Source: Pseudomonas sp. G2-4 (GTDB taxonomy: Bacteria > Pseudomonadota > Gammaproteobacteria > Pseudomonadales > Pseudomonadaceae). Taken from it: 64,000 nt of DNA. Shown here piece by piece: positions 37,196 to 47,739 of the stretch. Below the pieces are notes generated by a model. That model saw only the letters and a list, made by a program, of their open reading frames with translations. It had not been told where the DNA came from and ran no database searches. The DNA lies in assembly GCF_030064125.1 (NCBI RefSeq), contig NZ_CP125957.1, forward strand, positions 4,402,001-4,466,000, read 5' to 3'. The position numbers were made by a program, and so were the translations under genes. Each line of letters begins with the position of its first letter. The first letter of the stretch is position 1.

Positions 37196-37873
37196 TCAGT
37201 GGGCGGTGTTCAGGGCCTTGGTGGCCCGCGCCGCCTCTTGCTCCTGCCCTGCCCCAGCCAGCTCACCCGCTGCTTTCAGCCAGCGCTGCGAACTGACATT
37301 GGCAGGGAGCTGCGTAGGACGCTGGACCAACACTGCCCAGCCACCTGCGCTCTTGAAGGCTGATTCGAACGCGCTGAAGCTCATCAGCTGCCGCCGGTTC
37401 ATGCCTGATCGCAGCAAGACCGTCTGCTTCTGCCGGTTGTAGCCAGCGAGAATCCCATAGCGCGGCCCGGACCAGAACGCCGTTCCGCCGGTGTAGCGCA
37501 GCAACACGGGGTAGCCCGCCGCAACCTGCTCCAACAGTGCCGGCAGCTTGTCGTCGAGTGGGTACACCACCAACCCATATTCCCGCGCCAGGGTTTGCAT
37601 ATTCTGCTGCAAACCGGCTTCGCCTCCCGGCAGGTGCAAAGGCTTCTCCAGCAGCCCCGGCGTGATCACTGTGCCTTGCAACGTCAACAGGGCAGCCAGG
37701 GACTGCGGGGCGCCTTGGTACATTTCACCGCGAAAAAACGGCACGCTGTTGAGCTCTACCCGCTCAGGCAGGCGTTTGATCTCGGGCGACACACTGCCCG
37801 CGCAACCCGCCAGGGCTACCAGGCAAGCCGTCGCCAGTACCAGTGATCGAAAAGAGGAAATTACCGGCAACAT
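37196..37873 (-). CDS. Lipoprotein of the C39 peptidase-like fold, probably inactive
   Basis: A 225-residue protein. Lipoprotein signal with LVALAGC (Cys24). The next region NSVPFFRGEMYQGAPQSLA aligns by eye with the C39-like pattern in which Q-C-G-P-A-A-L-A carries the catalytic Cys; here the Cys is missing (QGAPQSLA). The later His of the usual HWVVVxGY reads GPRYGILAGY. So both catalytic residues seem lost. Start: ATG at 37873 with AGAG before it. Possibly a pseudoenzyme or scaffold. Family assignment is moderate. Confidence 0.65.
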   Translation of the reverse strand: MLPVISSFRSLVLATACLVALAGCAGSVSPEIKRLPERVELNSVPFFRGEMYQGAPQSLAALLTLQGTVITPGLLEKPLHLPGGEAGLQQNMQTLAREYGLVVYPLDDKLPALLEQVAAGYPVLLRYTGGTAFWSGPRYGILAGYNRQKQTVLLRSGMNRRQLMSFSAFESAFKSAGGWAVLVQRPTQLPANVSSQRWLKAAGELAGAGQEQEAARATKALNTAH

Positions 37874-38095
37874 TAAGACTCTCTTGTTCAGGCACCCGAT
37901 AGTCGGGCCATGCTTGGGCCGTCGATCATAAGGTGCGCGCACGCTTGGGTATAGCCTTAAACAACAGTCGCACCGCCGCGATAGAGCGAATTTCCGGGTC
38001 CTTGGCGTTCACCATCGACTACCTGCAACACTGGGTCGACTAGACTGTCTACTGTACTGATTGCGTGCCCTGAACCTGGGCGGAAGGAGGCACAG

Positions 38096-38257
38096 ATGAG
38101 CCTGACGACGACAATTCTGATGCTGGTATTTGGTTGGCTGAGCGTAGCGACGGCCATGCTGTGGGGTGTGCTGCGGATCACCCGTCGCCATCACCACGCG
38201 CCACCGCAAGTGGAGAAAGCCGCAAAACCTACCCGGCGCCACGCCGCCGCACACTGA
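38096..38257 (+). CDS. 53-residue single-helix membrane protein
   Basis: ATG at 38096 with an excellent ribosome site GGAAGGAGG 6-7 bases upstream. Residues ~3-26 form one membrane helix (TTTILMLVFGWLSVATAMLW) followed by a basic His/Arg-rich cytoplasmic tail (ITRRHHHAPPQ, KPTRRHAAAH). Too short for many gene finders. No family recognised. It is convergent with terC and shares its terminator. Confidence 0.65.
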   Translation: MSLTTTILMLVFGWLSVATAMLWGVLRITRRHHHAPPQVEKAAKPTRRHAAAH

Positions 38258-38279
38258 CCGCCACTGTTTAACACTCATA

Positions 38280-38309
38280 AAAAAACCTCCCGGGCCTGGA
38301 CCCGGGAGG
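38280..38309 (-). terminator. Terminator between the small membrane protein and terC
   Basis: 9-bp GC stem CCTCCCGGG / CCCGGGAGG with a 6-base loop, followed on the minus strand by TTTTTT. It serves terC and may also stop the facing small gene. Confidence 0.85.
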
Positions 38310-38330
38310 CTTCTTGCTGTCTGCGTGAGA

Positions 38331-39080
38331 TCAGGCTTTGTTGACCAACGCCTTTTCCCGGCGTCGGCGGGACATCATGTTCAACACCTCGATCGCCGCC
38401 GAGAACGCCATGGCCGCGTAGATGTAGCCTTTAGGCACATGGGCGCCAAAGCCTTCAGCGATGAGCGTCATGCCGATCATGATCAGGAAGCCCAACGCCA
38501 GCATGACCACCGTCGGGTTGTCATTGATGAATTTAGCCAGGGGCTCGGCCGCCAGCAGCATCACCAGTACCGAGACCACCACGGCAATGATCATGATGGG
38601 CAGGTGCTCGGTCATGCCCACAGCCGTGATGATGCTGTCGATGGAAAACACCAGGTCCAGCATCAGGATCTGACCGATTGCGGCAGCAAAGCCCAGGGTC
38701 ACGCCAGACGAGGCCGATTTAGGATCATCCGGCGCGGGGTCCATGCTGTGATGGATCTCGGTAGTGGCTTTCCACAGCAGGAACAGGCCGCCTGCGATCA
38801 GGATCATGTCCTTCCAAGAGAATGCATGGCCGAGGATTTCGATGACAGGCTCAGTCAACTGCACAATGAACGCAATGGTACTCAACAAGCCCAGGCGCAG
38901 GATCAACGCCATGCTGATACCGATGCGTCGGGCCTTGGCACGATGCTGTTCGGGCAGTTTGTTGGTCAGGATCGAAATGAAGATCAGGTTATCGATGCCA
39001 AGCACGATTTCCATGACGACCAGCGTAGCCAGGGCAATCCAGGCGGTGGGGCTGGCAGCGAGTTGCAGAAGATAATCCAT
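38331..39080 (-). CDS. TerC-family integral membrane protein
   Basis: A 249-residue protein with about seven helices. The TerC signature is in [19 protein letters not shown] near the N terminus and in [19 protein letters not shown], where Asp residues inside helices are thought to handle metal ions. Relatives are linked to tellurite resistance or manganese export during membrane-protein metallation. Confidence 0.88.
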   Translation of the reverse strand: MDYLLQLAASPTAWIALATLVVMEIVLGIDNLIFISILTNKLPEQHRAKARRIGISMALILRLGLLSTIAFIVQLTEPVIEILGHAFSWKDMILIAGGLFLLWKATTEIHHSMDPAPDDPKSASSGVTLGFAAAIGQILMLDLVFSIDSIITAVGMTEHLPIMIIAVVVSVLVMLLAAEPLAKFINDNPTVVMLALGFLIMIGMTLIAEGFGAHVPKGYIYAAMAFSAAIEVLNMMSRRRREKALVNKA

Positions 39081-39107
39081 GGGTCAGTCCTGACTCGATA
39101 GGGCGGG

Positions 39108-39359
39108 TTAGATGGTTTGGGTGGAATTTTTGGTTTCGTCAGCGTCGTCCGCCGGTTTTTTCTCAGGGCTGATCAACCCGCCGGTGGCCTCGCTGATAGC
39201 CTGCTCGGCAGCCTTATGGGTGTCGTCAATGGCCTTTTTCGCGGTTTCGGCGGCCTGCCCCATCAGTTGCTGGGCGCTTTTTTCAGCCTGCTCACAGCCC
39301 ATGAGGGTCATTGAAGACACCGTCAGCAAGGCGACGAGGCCCAGGGTTTTGTATGTCAT
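39108..39359 (-). CDS. Small lipoprotein
   Basis: An 83-residue protein with signal MTYKTLGLVALLTVSSMTLM and lipidated Cys22 in LMGCEQ. The mature part is a single charged Ala-rich helix (QAAETAKKAIDDTHKAAEQA). Start: ATG at 39359 with AAGAGG 9 bases before. It may be a cell-envelope spacer protein; function unknown. It lies 28 bases upstream of terC. Confidence 0.7.
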   Translation of the reverse strand: MTYKTLGLVALLTVSSMTLMGCEQAEKSAQQLMGQAAETAKKAIDDTHKAAEQAISEATGGLISPEKKPADDADETKNSTQTI

Positions 39360-39498
39360 GAATAATTGCCTCTTGGGAGAATAGAAGGAGCCCGAAGGGT
39401 GGCTCACCAATGGCTGGGCATTCTAGAGATGCGAACACTTCAGGAAAATTCGTATTTTTAGCGGTTATACTTCGCTTTTTACGAACTAACGTGACCCT

Positions 39499-40395
39499 AT
39501 GCTCAATTATCGACAACTGCATTACTTCTGGGTGGTGGCGAAAACCGGAAGCATCGTGCGGGCCTGCGAGCAACTGAACCTCACCCCGCAAACCATCAGC
39601 GGGCAGATTTCCCTGTTCGAGCAGACCTATAACATCAAGTTGTTTCGCCGGGTCGGGAGGCAGCTGGAACTGACCGAAGCCGGCCGCCAGACGCTGCCCT
39701 ATGCCGAACACATGTTTCAGTTGGGGGGTGAGTTGGAGCTGATGCTGCGGGCCCAGCCCAACGAGCAGCAGGCCCTGTTTCGGGTCGGGGTGGCGGATGT
39801 GGTACCCAAATCCATCGTTTATCGGTTGCTCGCCCCAACCATGGAGTTGAGTGAACCGCTGCGCATCACCTGTCGCGAGGACAAGCTCGAACGGCTGCTG
39901 GCGGACTTGGCGATCCAGCGCCTGGACCTGGTGATTTCCGACAGTCCGATGCCGACCCACCTGGACATCAAGGGCTATAGCCAGAAGCTGGGGGAATGCG
40001 GGATCAGCTTTTTCGCCACTGGCGCATTGGCCGAACGCTACGGACAGGATTTCCCCCGCAGCCTGCATGACGCGCCGCTGCTGATTCCCGGCCCGGAAAC
40101 CGTGGTCCGCAGCCGCCTGCAACGCTGGTTCGCCGAGCAGCAGATCCAGCCGCGTATCGTCGGCGAATTCGACGACAGCGCGTTGATGCAGGCCTTCGGC
40201 CAATCAGGCAGTGGGATTTTCATCGGCCCGAGCGTGATCGCCGAAGAAGTGACGCGCCAATACGGCGTACAGGTGATTGGCCGGACCGATGCGGTGAGCG
40301 AGTCGTTCTATGCCATCTCCGTGGAACGCAAGGTCAGCCATCCGGGCATCGTCGCGATTGCCGAAGGGGCGCGCCGCGAACTGTTCAGCGCTTAA
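39499..40395 (+). CDS. nhaR: LysR-family transcriptional activator NhaR
   Basis: A 298-residue regulator with winged HTH at residues 1-60 ([36 protein letters not shown]) and a short C-terminal effector domain. The N terminus matches NhaR, the Na+-responsive activator of nhaA, rather than metabolic LysR proteins. No nhaA is adjacent. It overlaps by 4 bases the end of the convergent MFS gene. Confidence 0.8.
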   Translation: MLNYRQLHYFWVVAKTGSIVRACEQLNLTPQTISGQISLFEQTYNIKLFRRVGRQLELTEAGRQTLPYAEHMFQLGGELELMLRAQPNEQQALFRVGVADVVPKSIVYRLLAPTMELSEPLRITCREDKLERLLADLAIQRLDLVISDSPMPTHLDIKGYSQKLGECGISFFATGALAERYGQDFPRSLHDAPLLIPGPETVVRSRLQRWFAEQQIQPRIVGEFDDSALMQAFGQSGSGIFIGPSVIAEEVTRQYGVQVIGRTDAVSESFYAISVERKVSHPGIVAIAEGARRELFSA

Positions 40396-41552
40396 CCGTC
40401 CGCGCAGGCGGCGCGAGGCTTGAAGGTCATCAGCAACAAGGTCAGCAGGATCGATACGAGGATGAACCCGGCCGCAGCAAAACCGACGCTGCCCAAGCCC
40501 AGGGTATCGATGACCCGTCCACCGACCAACGCCCCCAGCCCAATGCCCAGGTTGGCACCGGCGATGTTCAGCGACGCGGCAAAGGCCGGCGCCTCAGGCG
40601 CGGCCTTCATCAGCCGCACGTGGCTGACCAGAAACAAGGCTGCCTGGGTCACCCCCCAGATGCCCATTGCCGCAGCCAGCCCGAGGGTCGAATGAATGCT
40701 CGGCACCAATGCCACCATGCCGCCAATCATGAACAGGCAGAACACCATCGACGCAATCAATGGATGCCGGTCCACCGCACGGCCGCCCAGGGAATTGCCC
40801 AACAGCCCCACGGCGCCGAAGCCCATCAGGCACCAGCCCACCAACATGCCGTCGAAACCGGCCAGGCGCTCAAGAATGTCTGCCAGATAGGTGTAGGCGG
40901 TGAACATGCCGCTGAACACCAGGATCGACAGCAGCACATGCCCTTGCATCAAGGGGCTGCGCAGGATCTTGAATTGCGCACGCAAGCTCACCTGATGTTG
41001 GTGCAGGTTGGTTTTTGGCAGATAGATAAACAGCAGCAAAGCTTTGGCGAAGGCGACAACCGCCAGGATCGCAAAAGCGCTGCGCCAGCCGAACGCATCG
41101 GAAATCAGCGTACCCACTGGAATGCCGAACACCGTGGCACAGACGATGCCGAACCCGATCCGGGCAATAGCCCGCCCGGCGTATTCCGGCCCGACAATGT
41201 CCACCGCTGTTTCACTGGCCAGCGCCCAGAACACCGGCAGGCCCAGGGCGGGAATCAACCGGGCGATGGCCATCACCCAGATGTTGGGCGCCAGGGCCGC
41301 CAGCGTGTTGGCCAGGCCGAACATCACCAGCACGCTGATAAACAGCTTTCGTCGCTCGAAGCGGGCGAACCAGGCAGTCAGAAACGGCCCGAATGCCGCC
41401 ACCGTAAACGCGAACAATGTCACCAGCAGCCCGGCTTGGGGGATGGTGACTTGCAGGTCGCGGGCGATGGACGGCAACAGGCCAACGATGATGAATTCCG
41501 TGGTCAACACCGTAAAACCGGCGGCCGACAACAGGAAAATGGGCAACAACAT
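40392..41552 (-). CDS. MFS transporter (DHA1, sugar/drug efflux type)
   Basis: A 386-residue protein with 12 predicted helices. The region [19 protein letters not shown] is the motif A loop between helices 2 and 3. Resembles AraJ/YdhP-type efflux permeases. Start: ATG at 41552 ([13 protein letters not shown]) with GGAG 7 bases before; 25 earlier in-frame codons are excluded. Substrate unknown. Confidence 0.82.
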   Translation of the reverse strand: MLLPIFLLSAAGFTVLTTEFIIVGLLPSIARDLQVTIPQAGLLVTLFAFTVAAFGPFLTAWFARFERRKLFISVLVMFGLANTLAALAPNIWVMAIARLIPALGLPVFWALASETAVDIVGPEYAGRAIARIGFGIVCATVFGIPVGTLISDAFGWRSAFAILAVVAFAKALLLFIYLPKTNLHQHQVSLRAQFKILRSPLMQGHVLLSILVFSGMFTAYTYLADILERLAGFDGMLVGWCLMGFGAVGLLGNSLGGRAVDRHPLIASMVFCLFMIGGMVALVPSIHSTLGLAAAMGIWGVTQAALFLVSHVRLMKAAPEAPAFAASLNIAGANLGIGLGALVGGRVIDTLGLGSVGFAAAGFILVSILLTLLLMTFKPRAACADG

Positions 41553-41837
41553 GCAGAACTCCAGCAAAACGACGACACCAGCGTTAGCCCAAGGGCCCGC
41601 TGGCGGTATAGAAAGGTGAGAAGACAAAGCCTAACAGAATGCGGGCCGCAGACAAACGCGCAGGATGACCCGGATAAGGGTGACGGATCGTCACAGGTCC
41701 GTCAGATTTTTCATCGGGCTGTGATAAAGTCCGCGGCCTGCAAACGCTGTACTCCTTTTCGGTCCCGCTCATGTGGCCTGCCCGCTTGTTGCCCTGATTC
41801 GTCGACCGTTGCACACAAAAAAAACAGAGATGCCGTT

Positions 41838-43070
41838 ATGACTGCCGTGTCCCCTTCTCTCTTGCAACGCCTCAAACGCACCGGTCTGGTGACACAGATC
41901 GTCATCGGTCTGATCGCCGGTATTATCCTGGCGTGGCTGGCGCCGGACCTGGCGAAGTCCACCGCCTTCATCGGCACCGTCTTCGTGTCCGCGCTCAAGG
42001 CCGTGGCTCCGATCCTGGTGTTCGTATTGGTCATGGCGTCGATCGCCAACCACAAGCATGGTCAGGAAACCCATATCCGGCCGATCCTGTTCCTGTACCT
42101 GCTGGGTACCTTTGCTGCTGCGGTCGTCGCGGTGGTCGCCAGTACGCTGTTCCCGTCGAGCCTGGTGTTGACGACCCATGAAGTGGCTGTCACTGCACCC
42201 GGTGGCATTGGTGAGGTATTGCAGTCGTTGGCGTTGAGCGTGGTGGACAACCCCGTCAACGCGCTGATGAAAGCCAACTTCATCGGTATCCTGGCCTGGG
42301 CCATCGGCATGGGGATTGCCATTCGCCATGCAGGCGAAACCACCCGCACCGTCCTCGGCGACCTGTCCAACGGTGTCACTCTGATCGTGCGTCTGGTGAT
42401 CCGCTTCGCCCCGCTGGGCATCTTCGGCCTGGTCGCCTCGACCCTGGCGACGTCCGGTTTCGGTGCCCTGCTCGGTTACCTGCACCTGCTGACCGTGCTG
42501 ATCGGCTGCATGCTGTTCGTGGCGCTGGTGATCAACCCCCTCATCGTGTTCTGGAAGTTGCGTCGCAACCCATACCCGCTGGTATTCACCTGCCTGCGCG
42601 AGAGCGGCATCACCGCATTCTTCACCCGCAGCTCGGCGGCGAACATTCCAGTGAACCTGGAACTGAGCAAGCGCCTGGGCCTGCACGAAGATACCTATTC
42701 AGTGTCGATCCCACTGGGCGCGACCATCAACATGGCCGGCGCCGCCATCACCATCACCGTATTGACCCTGGCGGCCGTGCACACCCTGGGTATCACGGTG
42801 GACGTGCCGACTGCAGTGCTACTGAGCGTCGTCGCGGCCATTTGCGCCTGCGGTGCGTCCGGGGTCGCCGGCGGCTCGCTGTTGCTGATTCCCCTGGCCT
42901 GCAGCCTGTTCGGCATTCCCAGCGAAATCGCCATGCAAGTGGTCGCGGTGGGCTTCATCATCGGTGTCGTGCAGGACTCGGCCGAGACGGCGTTGAATTC
43001 CTCTACGGATGTGCTGTTCACGGCGGCGGCTTGCCTGGGTGAGGAAGAGAAGCTCGCGCGTACGGCGTAA
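41838..43070 (+). CDS. sstT: Serine/threonine:Na+ symporter
   Basis: A 410-residue membrane transporter of the dicarboxylate/amino acid:cation symporter family. Hallmarks are [20 protein letters not shown] (the serine-rich hairpin), [19 protein letters not shown] and a C-terminal [19 protein letters not shown]. Start: ATG at 41838; the frame is open far upstream but only as antisense of the MFS gene. It imports Ser and Thr with Na+. Confidence 0.93.
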   Translation: MTAVSPSLLQRLKRTGLVTQIVIGLIAGIILAWLAPDLAKSTAFIGTVFVSALKAVAPILVFVLVMASIANHKHGQETHIRPILFLYLLGTFAAAVVAVVASTLFPSSLVLTTHEVAVTAPGGIGEVLQSLALSVVDNPVNALMKANFIGILAWAIGMGIAIRHAGETTRTVLGDLSNGVTLIVRLVIRFAPLGIFGLVASTLATSGFGALLGYLHLLTVLIGCMLFVALVINPLIVFWKLRRNPYPLVFTCLRESGITAFFTRSSAANIPVNLELSKRLGLHEDTYSVSIPLGATINMAGAAITITVLTLAAVHTLGITVDVPTAVLLSVVAAICACGASGVAGGSLLLIPLACSLFGIPSEIAMQVVAVGFIIGVVQDSAETALNSSTDVLFTAAACLGEEEKLARTA

Positions 43071-43107
43071 TCAGGATCGACCTGCCTGTGGCGTCTGTGA
43101 CGCCGTC

Positions 43108-43187
43108 ATCGCGAGCAGGCTCGCTCCCACATTGGATTTGTGCCTGTCGCAAACCCTGTGGGAGCGAGCCTGCTCGCGATAGCGGTA
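43108..43187. repeat. REP pair, family GTGGGAGCGAGC
   Basis: Inverted pair of variant REP palindromes (GAGCAGGCTCGCTCCCAC and GTGGGAGCGAGCCTGCTCGC) between sstT and the convergent DUF1993 gene. Confidence 0.8.
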
Positions 43188-43232
43188 GATCACTCACAGA
43201 TGACTAACCAGCTGATCCCATAAACAGCAGCC

Positions 43233-43275
43233 AAAAAAAAGCCCGGAACGGCCCACACCGTTCCGGGCTTTTTCA
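43233..43275. terminator. Bidirectional terminator sstT / DUF1993
   Basis: 11-bp stem GCCCGGAACGG / CCGTTCCGGGC with T runs on both strands, between convergent genes. Confidence 0.88.
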
Positions 43276-43286
43276 TGCCGGCGGGT

Positions 43287-43796
43287 TTAGAACGCGCCCA
43301 TGTAGTCGCGCTTGCCCACTTCCACACCGTTGTGGCGCAGCAATGCGTAAGCGGTGGTGACGTGGAAGAAGAACTGCGGCAGGCCATAGGTCAGTAGGTA
43401 GTTTTGGCCGGTAAAGCGTTTTTCCTTCGGCGTGCCCGGGCGGGTGACGATTTCGATGCCTTCCTTGCCATCGATCTGCTCGGGGCTGATGCCGTCGATG
43501 AAGGCCAGCACCTTGGTGATCAAGGCTTGCAGCTCGGCAAAGGTGGTCTCGCTGTCTTCATACTTCGGCACTTCAAGCTCGGCCAGGCGCGCGGATACGC
43601 CTTTGGCGAAGTCCACAGCGATCTGCACCTGGCGCACCAGCGGGAACATGTCCGGGTACAGGCGGGCTTGCAGGAAGGCGTTCGGGTCGATGTTTTTCGC
43701 CGTGGCGTGGGCTTCGGCCTTGTTCAGCACATCACTCAGGGCGTTGAGCATCTGCTTGAAAACCGGGACGGAAGCGGCGTACAGGGAAATAGTCAT
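43287..43796 (-). CDS. DUF1993 family protein
   Basis: A 169-residue soluble protein recognised from MTISLYAASVPVFKQMLNAL and PDMFPLVRQVQIAVDFAKG. It has a DinB-like four-helix-bundle look. Function is unknown. Full length with no partner gene. Confidence 0.8.
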   Translation of the reverse strand: MTISLYAASVPVFKQMLNALSDVLNKAEAHATAKNIDPNAFLQARLYPDMFPLVRQVQIAVDFAKGVSARLAELEVPKYEDSETTFAELQALITKVLAFIDGISPEQIDGKEGIEIVTRPGTPKEKRFTGQNYLLTYGLPQFFFHVTTAYALLRHNGVEVGKRDYMGAF

Positions 43797-43927
43797 GGTG
43801 ATCTCATGCAGGTGGTGGAAAAGGACAAATCAAAACGTGGAGCGATTATAGCCACGGCTGTTGTACAGCTTGTCTTTTATTGCGCAAGGATTAGGCTAGG
43901 CGGCTTCCACAGCATAGGGAACGCGCG

Positions 43928-44572
43928 ATGAGCATAGAAGAACAAAGCCAGGCAGAAGAGCCTCGGCTCAACAGCACGGAAATCCGCATCCTCGGCGCGC
44001 TGGTCGAGAAGCAGGCCACCAACCCCGAGACCTACCCGCTGACCCTTAACGCCTTGGTACTGGCCTGCAACCAGAAGACCAGCCGTGAACCGGTGATGAA
44101 CCTCAACCCGGGCCAGGTCGGCCAGAGCCTGCGGGCACTGGAAGGCCGCGGCTTTACCCGGCTGGTGATGGGCAGCCGCGCCGACCGTTGGGAACACCGG
44201 GTCGAGAAGGCTTTGGAGTTGGTGCCGGCCCAGGTCATTCTGATGGGGTTGCTGTTCCTGCGTGGCCCGCAAACCGTCAATGAGCTGCTGACCCGCAGCG
44301 GCCGCATGCACGACTTCGAGGACACCGAACAAGTGGTGCACCAGCTTGAACGCCTGATCGCCCGTGGGCTGGCGCTGCTGATACCGCGCCAGGCCGGCCA
44401 GCGCGAAGATCGCTACATGCACGCCATGGGCGACCCGGCGGACATCGAGGCAATCCTCGCCGCCCGCCAGCACCCCGCCGAACGCGGTGTCGGCGGCGTG
44501 TCACTGGAACGCTTCGAAGAACTCGAGGCGCGGGTCGCGGCGCTGGAGGAGCGCCTGGCGCGCCTGGAATAA
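43928..44572 (+). CDS. YceH family protein (DUF480)
   Basis: A 214-residue protein with two winged-helix domains (residues ~15-90 and ~100-180; [20 protein letters not shown] is the family signature) and a C-terminal coiled coil ([19 protein letters not shown]). No experimental role is known; the fold suggests nucleic-acid binding. Confidence 0.85.
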   Translation: MSIEEQSQAEEPRLNSTEIRILGALVEKQATNPETYPLTLNALVLACNQKTSREPVMNLNPGQVGQSLRALEGRGFTRLVMGSRADRWEHRVEKALELVPAQVILMGLLFLRGPQTVNELLTRSGRMHDFEDTEQVVHQLERLIARGLALLIPRQAGQREDRYMHAMGDPADIEAILAARQHPAERGVGGVSLERFEELEARVAALEERLARLE

Positions 44573-44579
44573 TCGCCGT

Positions 44580-45398
44580 TCAGGACCGGGCGAACGCCAC
44601 GGCTTTTTCGAATTGCGCCAGGTCTGGCCGCACGCCCGTGTACAGCACGAACTGCTCCAGGGCCTGGATCGCAATCACTTCCAGCCCGGTGATGACCCGT
44701 TTGCCTTCAGCCCGGGCGTGCATGATCAGTGGCGTCTCGGACGGGATCGCGACGACATCGAACACGGTTTCGGCCGCTGCAATGGCGTCAGGCTCGAACG
44801 CCAATTGGTTGGCTTCCGGGCCGCCAGTCATGCCGATCGGCGTGACGTTGATCAGCATCTGTGGCCGTAGCTCACCCAGTTCAGCTTGCCACTCGTAACC
44901 CAGGGACCCGGCCAGGGCACGGCCGGCCGCTTCATTACGGGCAACGATCACGCCCTTCTTGTAGCCGCCGTCGCGCAAGGCGCTGGCCACAGCCTTGGCC
45001 ATGCCGCCGCTACCGCGCAGGGCAAAGGTCGAGTCCTGGGGCACGGCGTGGGTTTGCAGCAACTGAGCGATGGCAATGTAGTCGGTGTTGTAGGCTTTCA
45101 AATGCCCGTTGGTGTTGACGATGGTGTTGATGGACTGGATCGCCGCGGCGGAAGGATCCAGCTCATCGACCAGGGCAATGCAGGCCTCCTTGAACGGCAT
45201 CGACACACCGCACCCACGGATACCCAAGGCGCGGATCCCCCCCACAGCGCCGGGCAGGTCCTGGCTGCTGAACGCCTTGTAATAGAAGTTCAGGCCCAAT
45301 TGTTCATACAGGTGATTATGAAAACGCAGGCCGAAATTTCCGGGGCGCCCCGACAGGGACATGCACAGTTGGGTGTCTTTGTTGGGATTGATCTGCAT
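44580..45398 (-). CDS. Shikimate 5-dehydrogenase-like protein (AroE paralogue)
   Basis: A 272-residue NADP-dependent dehydrogenase. The shikimate-type pocket is CMSLSGRPGNFGLRFHN, the catalytic Lys is in GVSMPFKEACIAL, and the dinucleotide site is GSGGMAKAVASAL. The pocket motif S-L-S-G and overall divergence suggest a SDH-like paralogue, not the main biosynthetic AroE. Possibly used for quinate/shikimate catabolism or unknown substrates. Confidence 0.78.
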   Translation of the reverse strand: MQINPNKDTQLCMSLSGRPGNFGLRFHNHLYEQLGLNFYYKAFSSQDLPGAVGGIRALGIRGCGVSMPFKEACIALVDELDPSAAAIQSINTIVNTNGHLKAYNTDYIAIAQLLQTHAVPQDSTFALRGSGGMAKAVASALRDGGYKKGVIVARNEAAGRALAGSLGYEWQAELGELRPQMLINVTPIGMTGGPEANQLAFEPDAIAAAETVFDVVAIPSETPLIMHARAEGKRVITGLEVIAIQALEQFVLYTGVRPDLAQFEKAVAFARS

Positions 45399-45646
45399 GC
45401 TCGTCTCCTTGCAGTCACTTTCGGATAGACGGAGTCACCGTCCCGAAAGGTTTTATGAGTTGGTGCAGCCAGGCCGCATGCCGGCTGGGTTGCCCGGCGC
45501 GGTAAAAAAACCGATACAGACCTTACACAATATTTACCCAACGGCGCGGTAAAATCTGGAAAAATCGCTGTCAGAGCAAGTATCCCCGCGACCCTCATTG
45601 GGTCTGTTGCAGACCACAGGCGCCGGGGCCGAAACGAGGAACAGCC

Positions 45647-45997
45647 ATGAATCGTAAACTCCCCATAATCGCCCTGCTCATGGGGGCACTCGCGGTCACC
45701 GGCCAGGCATCCGCCCATGGTCGCGGTGGTTGGGAGGGGCCTGCGGTGTTCGGTGCCATCGTCGGTTCGGCGATCGTCGGCTCGGCCTTCATCAACCGTG
45801 ACCGACCGGTTTATGTGCAACAACCGGTCTACGTCCAGCCGCAGCCGGTCTATGTGCAGCAACCACCACCGGTCTACTATCAGCCGCAGCCGGTGTATGT
45901 AGAGCAACCGATCTACTATCGCCCGGCACCGGTGTATTACGGGCCACCACGGGGCTACTACTACGGCCCACCTCGCGGTCATTACGGTCGCTGGTAA
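45647..45997 (+). CDS. Secreted Tyr/Pro/Gln-rich repeat protein
   Basis: A 116-residue protein with a signal peptide (MNRKLPIIALLMGALAVTGQ, cleavage near ASA-HG), a glycine zipper-like hydrophobic stretch (FGAIVGSAIVGSAF) and then short tandem repeats PVYVQQPVYVQPQPVYVQQP, ending in YYGPPRGYYYGPPRGHYG. The repeats resemble adhesive or cell-surface proteins. Function unknown. Followed by a strong terminator. Confidence 0.75.
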   Translation: MNRKLPIIALLMGALAVTGQASAHGRGGWEGPAVFGAIVGSAIVGSAFINRDRPVYVQQPVYVQPQPVYVQQPPPVYYQPQPVYVEQPIYYRPAPVYYGPPRGYYYGPPRGHYGRW

Positions 45998-46014
45998 TCA
46001 GCCTCTGATGCGAC

Positions 46015-46056
46015 ACAAAAAAGCAGCCTGTGATCGAGGATCACAGGCTGCTTTTT
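46015..46056. terminator. Bidirectional terminator
   Basis: Stem AGCAGCCTGTGATC / GATCACAGGCTGCT flanked by A6 and T5, between the repeat protein and the convergent NCS2 permease gene. Confidence 0.88.
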
Positions 46057-46084
46057 GCATTGGACCGACGCTGGTTTGACTGGA

Positions 46085-47605
46085 TCAGACATGCTCGCTG
46101 CTTTTCAGTCGAACCTGGCCCGGGCCTATAGGCGCGTGGGAAGGTTCCGTCACCACGGGGATCTCATTGCCATCACCATCGTGCAACTTGCCGTCACTGA
46201 AGTAATCACCTTCACGCAGCGCAGCCAGGTCCTGGTAGCGCAATACTCGCTCGGTGCCGGCGGCAAAGACTGACTGCTGGTCGGAGTTGCCCGTGGTGAG
46301 ATGGTTGAACGCCAGGTTCAGCACGATTGCCATGATGGCCGAGGAACTGATGCCCGAGTGAAAGATCGTCGCGAACCAGCTCGGGAAATGATCGTAGAAA
46401 CTCGGTGCGGCGATAGGAATCATGCCGAAGCCGATTGAGGTCGCGACAATGATCAGGTTCACGTTGTTGCGGTAGTCGACTTTCGACAGGGTCCGGATGC
46501 CGCTGGCGGCAACGGTGCCGAACAGCACGATACCGGCGCCGCCCAGTACCGAGGTTGGCACCGCTGCGATCACCCGGCCCATGAAGGGCAACAGGCCGAG
46601 CACCACAAGGAACAGTCCGCCGGTCGCCACTACGAAACGGCTCTTGATCCCAGTCACCGCCACCAGCCCGACGTTCTGGGCAAAGGCACTCTGCGTGAAG
46701 GAACCGAAGATCGGAGCGATCATGCTCGACAGCATATCGGCCCGCAAGCCGTTGCCCAGACGCCTGGAGTCGACTTTGGTGTCGATGATCTCGCCCACGG
46801 CCAGAATGTCGGCGGAGGTTTCCACCAGCGTCACCATGATCACAATGCACATCGAGAGGATCGCCGCGATGTGGAAGGTCGGCATACCGAAGTGAAAGGG
46901 TGTGGGGAAGCCGAACATCGGGCCTTGACTGACGGATGAAAAGTCCGCCATGCCGAGGAACACCGCGATGACCGTGCCGATGACCATCGCCAGCAGAATC
47001 GATAATCGAGAGATGGTGGCATTGCCCATTTTGCTCAATAACAGCACCAGCACCAGCGTGACAGCAGCCAGGCCGATGTTCGCCATGCTGCCGAAATCGG
47101 CGGCGTGACTATTGCCCCCCATTGCCCAACGCGCCGCTACGGGCATCAACGTCAGGCCGATGGTGGTAATCACGATGCCGGTGACCAGCGGCGGAAAGAA
47201 CCGGGTGATTCTCGAGAACACCGGGGTAATCAGCAAACCGATCAAGGACGCAGCGATCACCGCGCCCAGGATGGCCTGGAAGCCCCCTTCTCCGCCGCTG
47301 CCGACAATCGCCACCATGGTGGCAACGCCTGAAAACGACACCCCCTGAACCAGCGGCAACTGACAGCCAAAGAACGGCAGGCCGAGGGTTTGCAACAAGG
47401 TCGCCAAGCCCCCCGCAAACAATGACGCAGCAATCAACAGACCTATATCCGCCGGTGAAAGCCCGGCCGCCTGGCCGATGATCAACGGCACCGCAACGAT
47501 CCCCCCGTACATGGTCAAGACATGTTGCAGGCCGTAAGCCATATTCGCACCGACACCCAGGTTTTCGTCCTCGGGCCGTGGGGGTAAAACATGGGGCGTT
47601 TTCAT
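46085..47605 (-). CDS. Nucleobase:cation symporter-2 (xanthine/uracil permease family)
   Basis: A 506-residue membrane protein with about 14 helices. The N terminus (GLQHVLTMYGGIVAVPLII) and the substrate motif VETSADILAVGEIIDTKV fit the NCS2 family. The ETSAD version points to purines (xanthine or urate) rather than uracil. It imports with H+ or Na+. No purine catabolic gene is adjacent here. Confidence 0.85.
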   Translation of the reverse strand: MKTPHVLPPRPEDENLGVGANMAYGLQHVLTMYGGIVAVPLIIGQAAGLSPADIGLLIAASLFAGGLATLLQTLGLPFFGCQLPLVQGVSFSGVATMVAIVGSGGEGGFQAILGAVIAASLIGLLITPVFSRITRFFPPLVTGIVITTIGLTLMPVAARWAMGGNSHAADFGSMANIGLAAVTLVLVLLLSKMGNATISRLSILLAMVIGTVIAVFLGMADFSSVSQGPMFGFPTPFHFGMPTFHIAAILSMCIVIMVTLVETSADILAVGEIIDTKVDSRRLGNGLRADMLSSMIAPIFGSFTQSAFAQNVGLVAVTGIKSRFVVATGGLFLVVLGLLPFMGRVIAAVPTSVLGGAGIVLFGTVAASGIRTLSKVDYRNNVNLIIVATSIGFGMIPIAAPSFYDHFPSWFATIFHSGISSSAIMAIVLNLAFNHLTTGNSDQQSVFAAGTERVLRYQDLAALREGDYFSDGKLHDGDGNEIPVVTEPSHAPIGPGQVRLKSSEHV

Positions 47606-47739
47606 GGTTCGCAGGTTCCCTGTTTTTTGTTATGGGCACACTGTATTCAAACCTCGGGACAAATGTCCATAGAGTTGTATACAACTTGTTGCCGATTGCG
47701 CCTTCAACAGAGGATCAATCCATCACCGGGAAGCCTGGC

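Noticed and set aside
40620..41837. Upstream extension of the sstT frame
   Set aside because: Antisense to the MFS gene; SstT similarity begins only at 41838.
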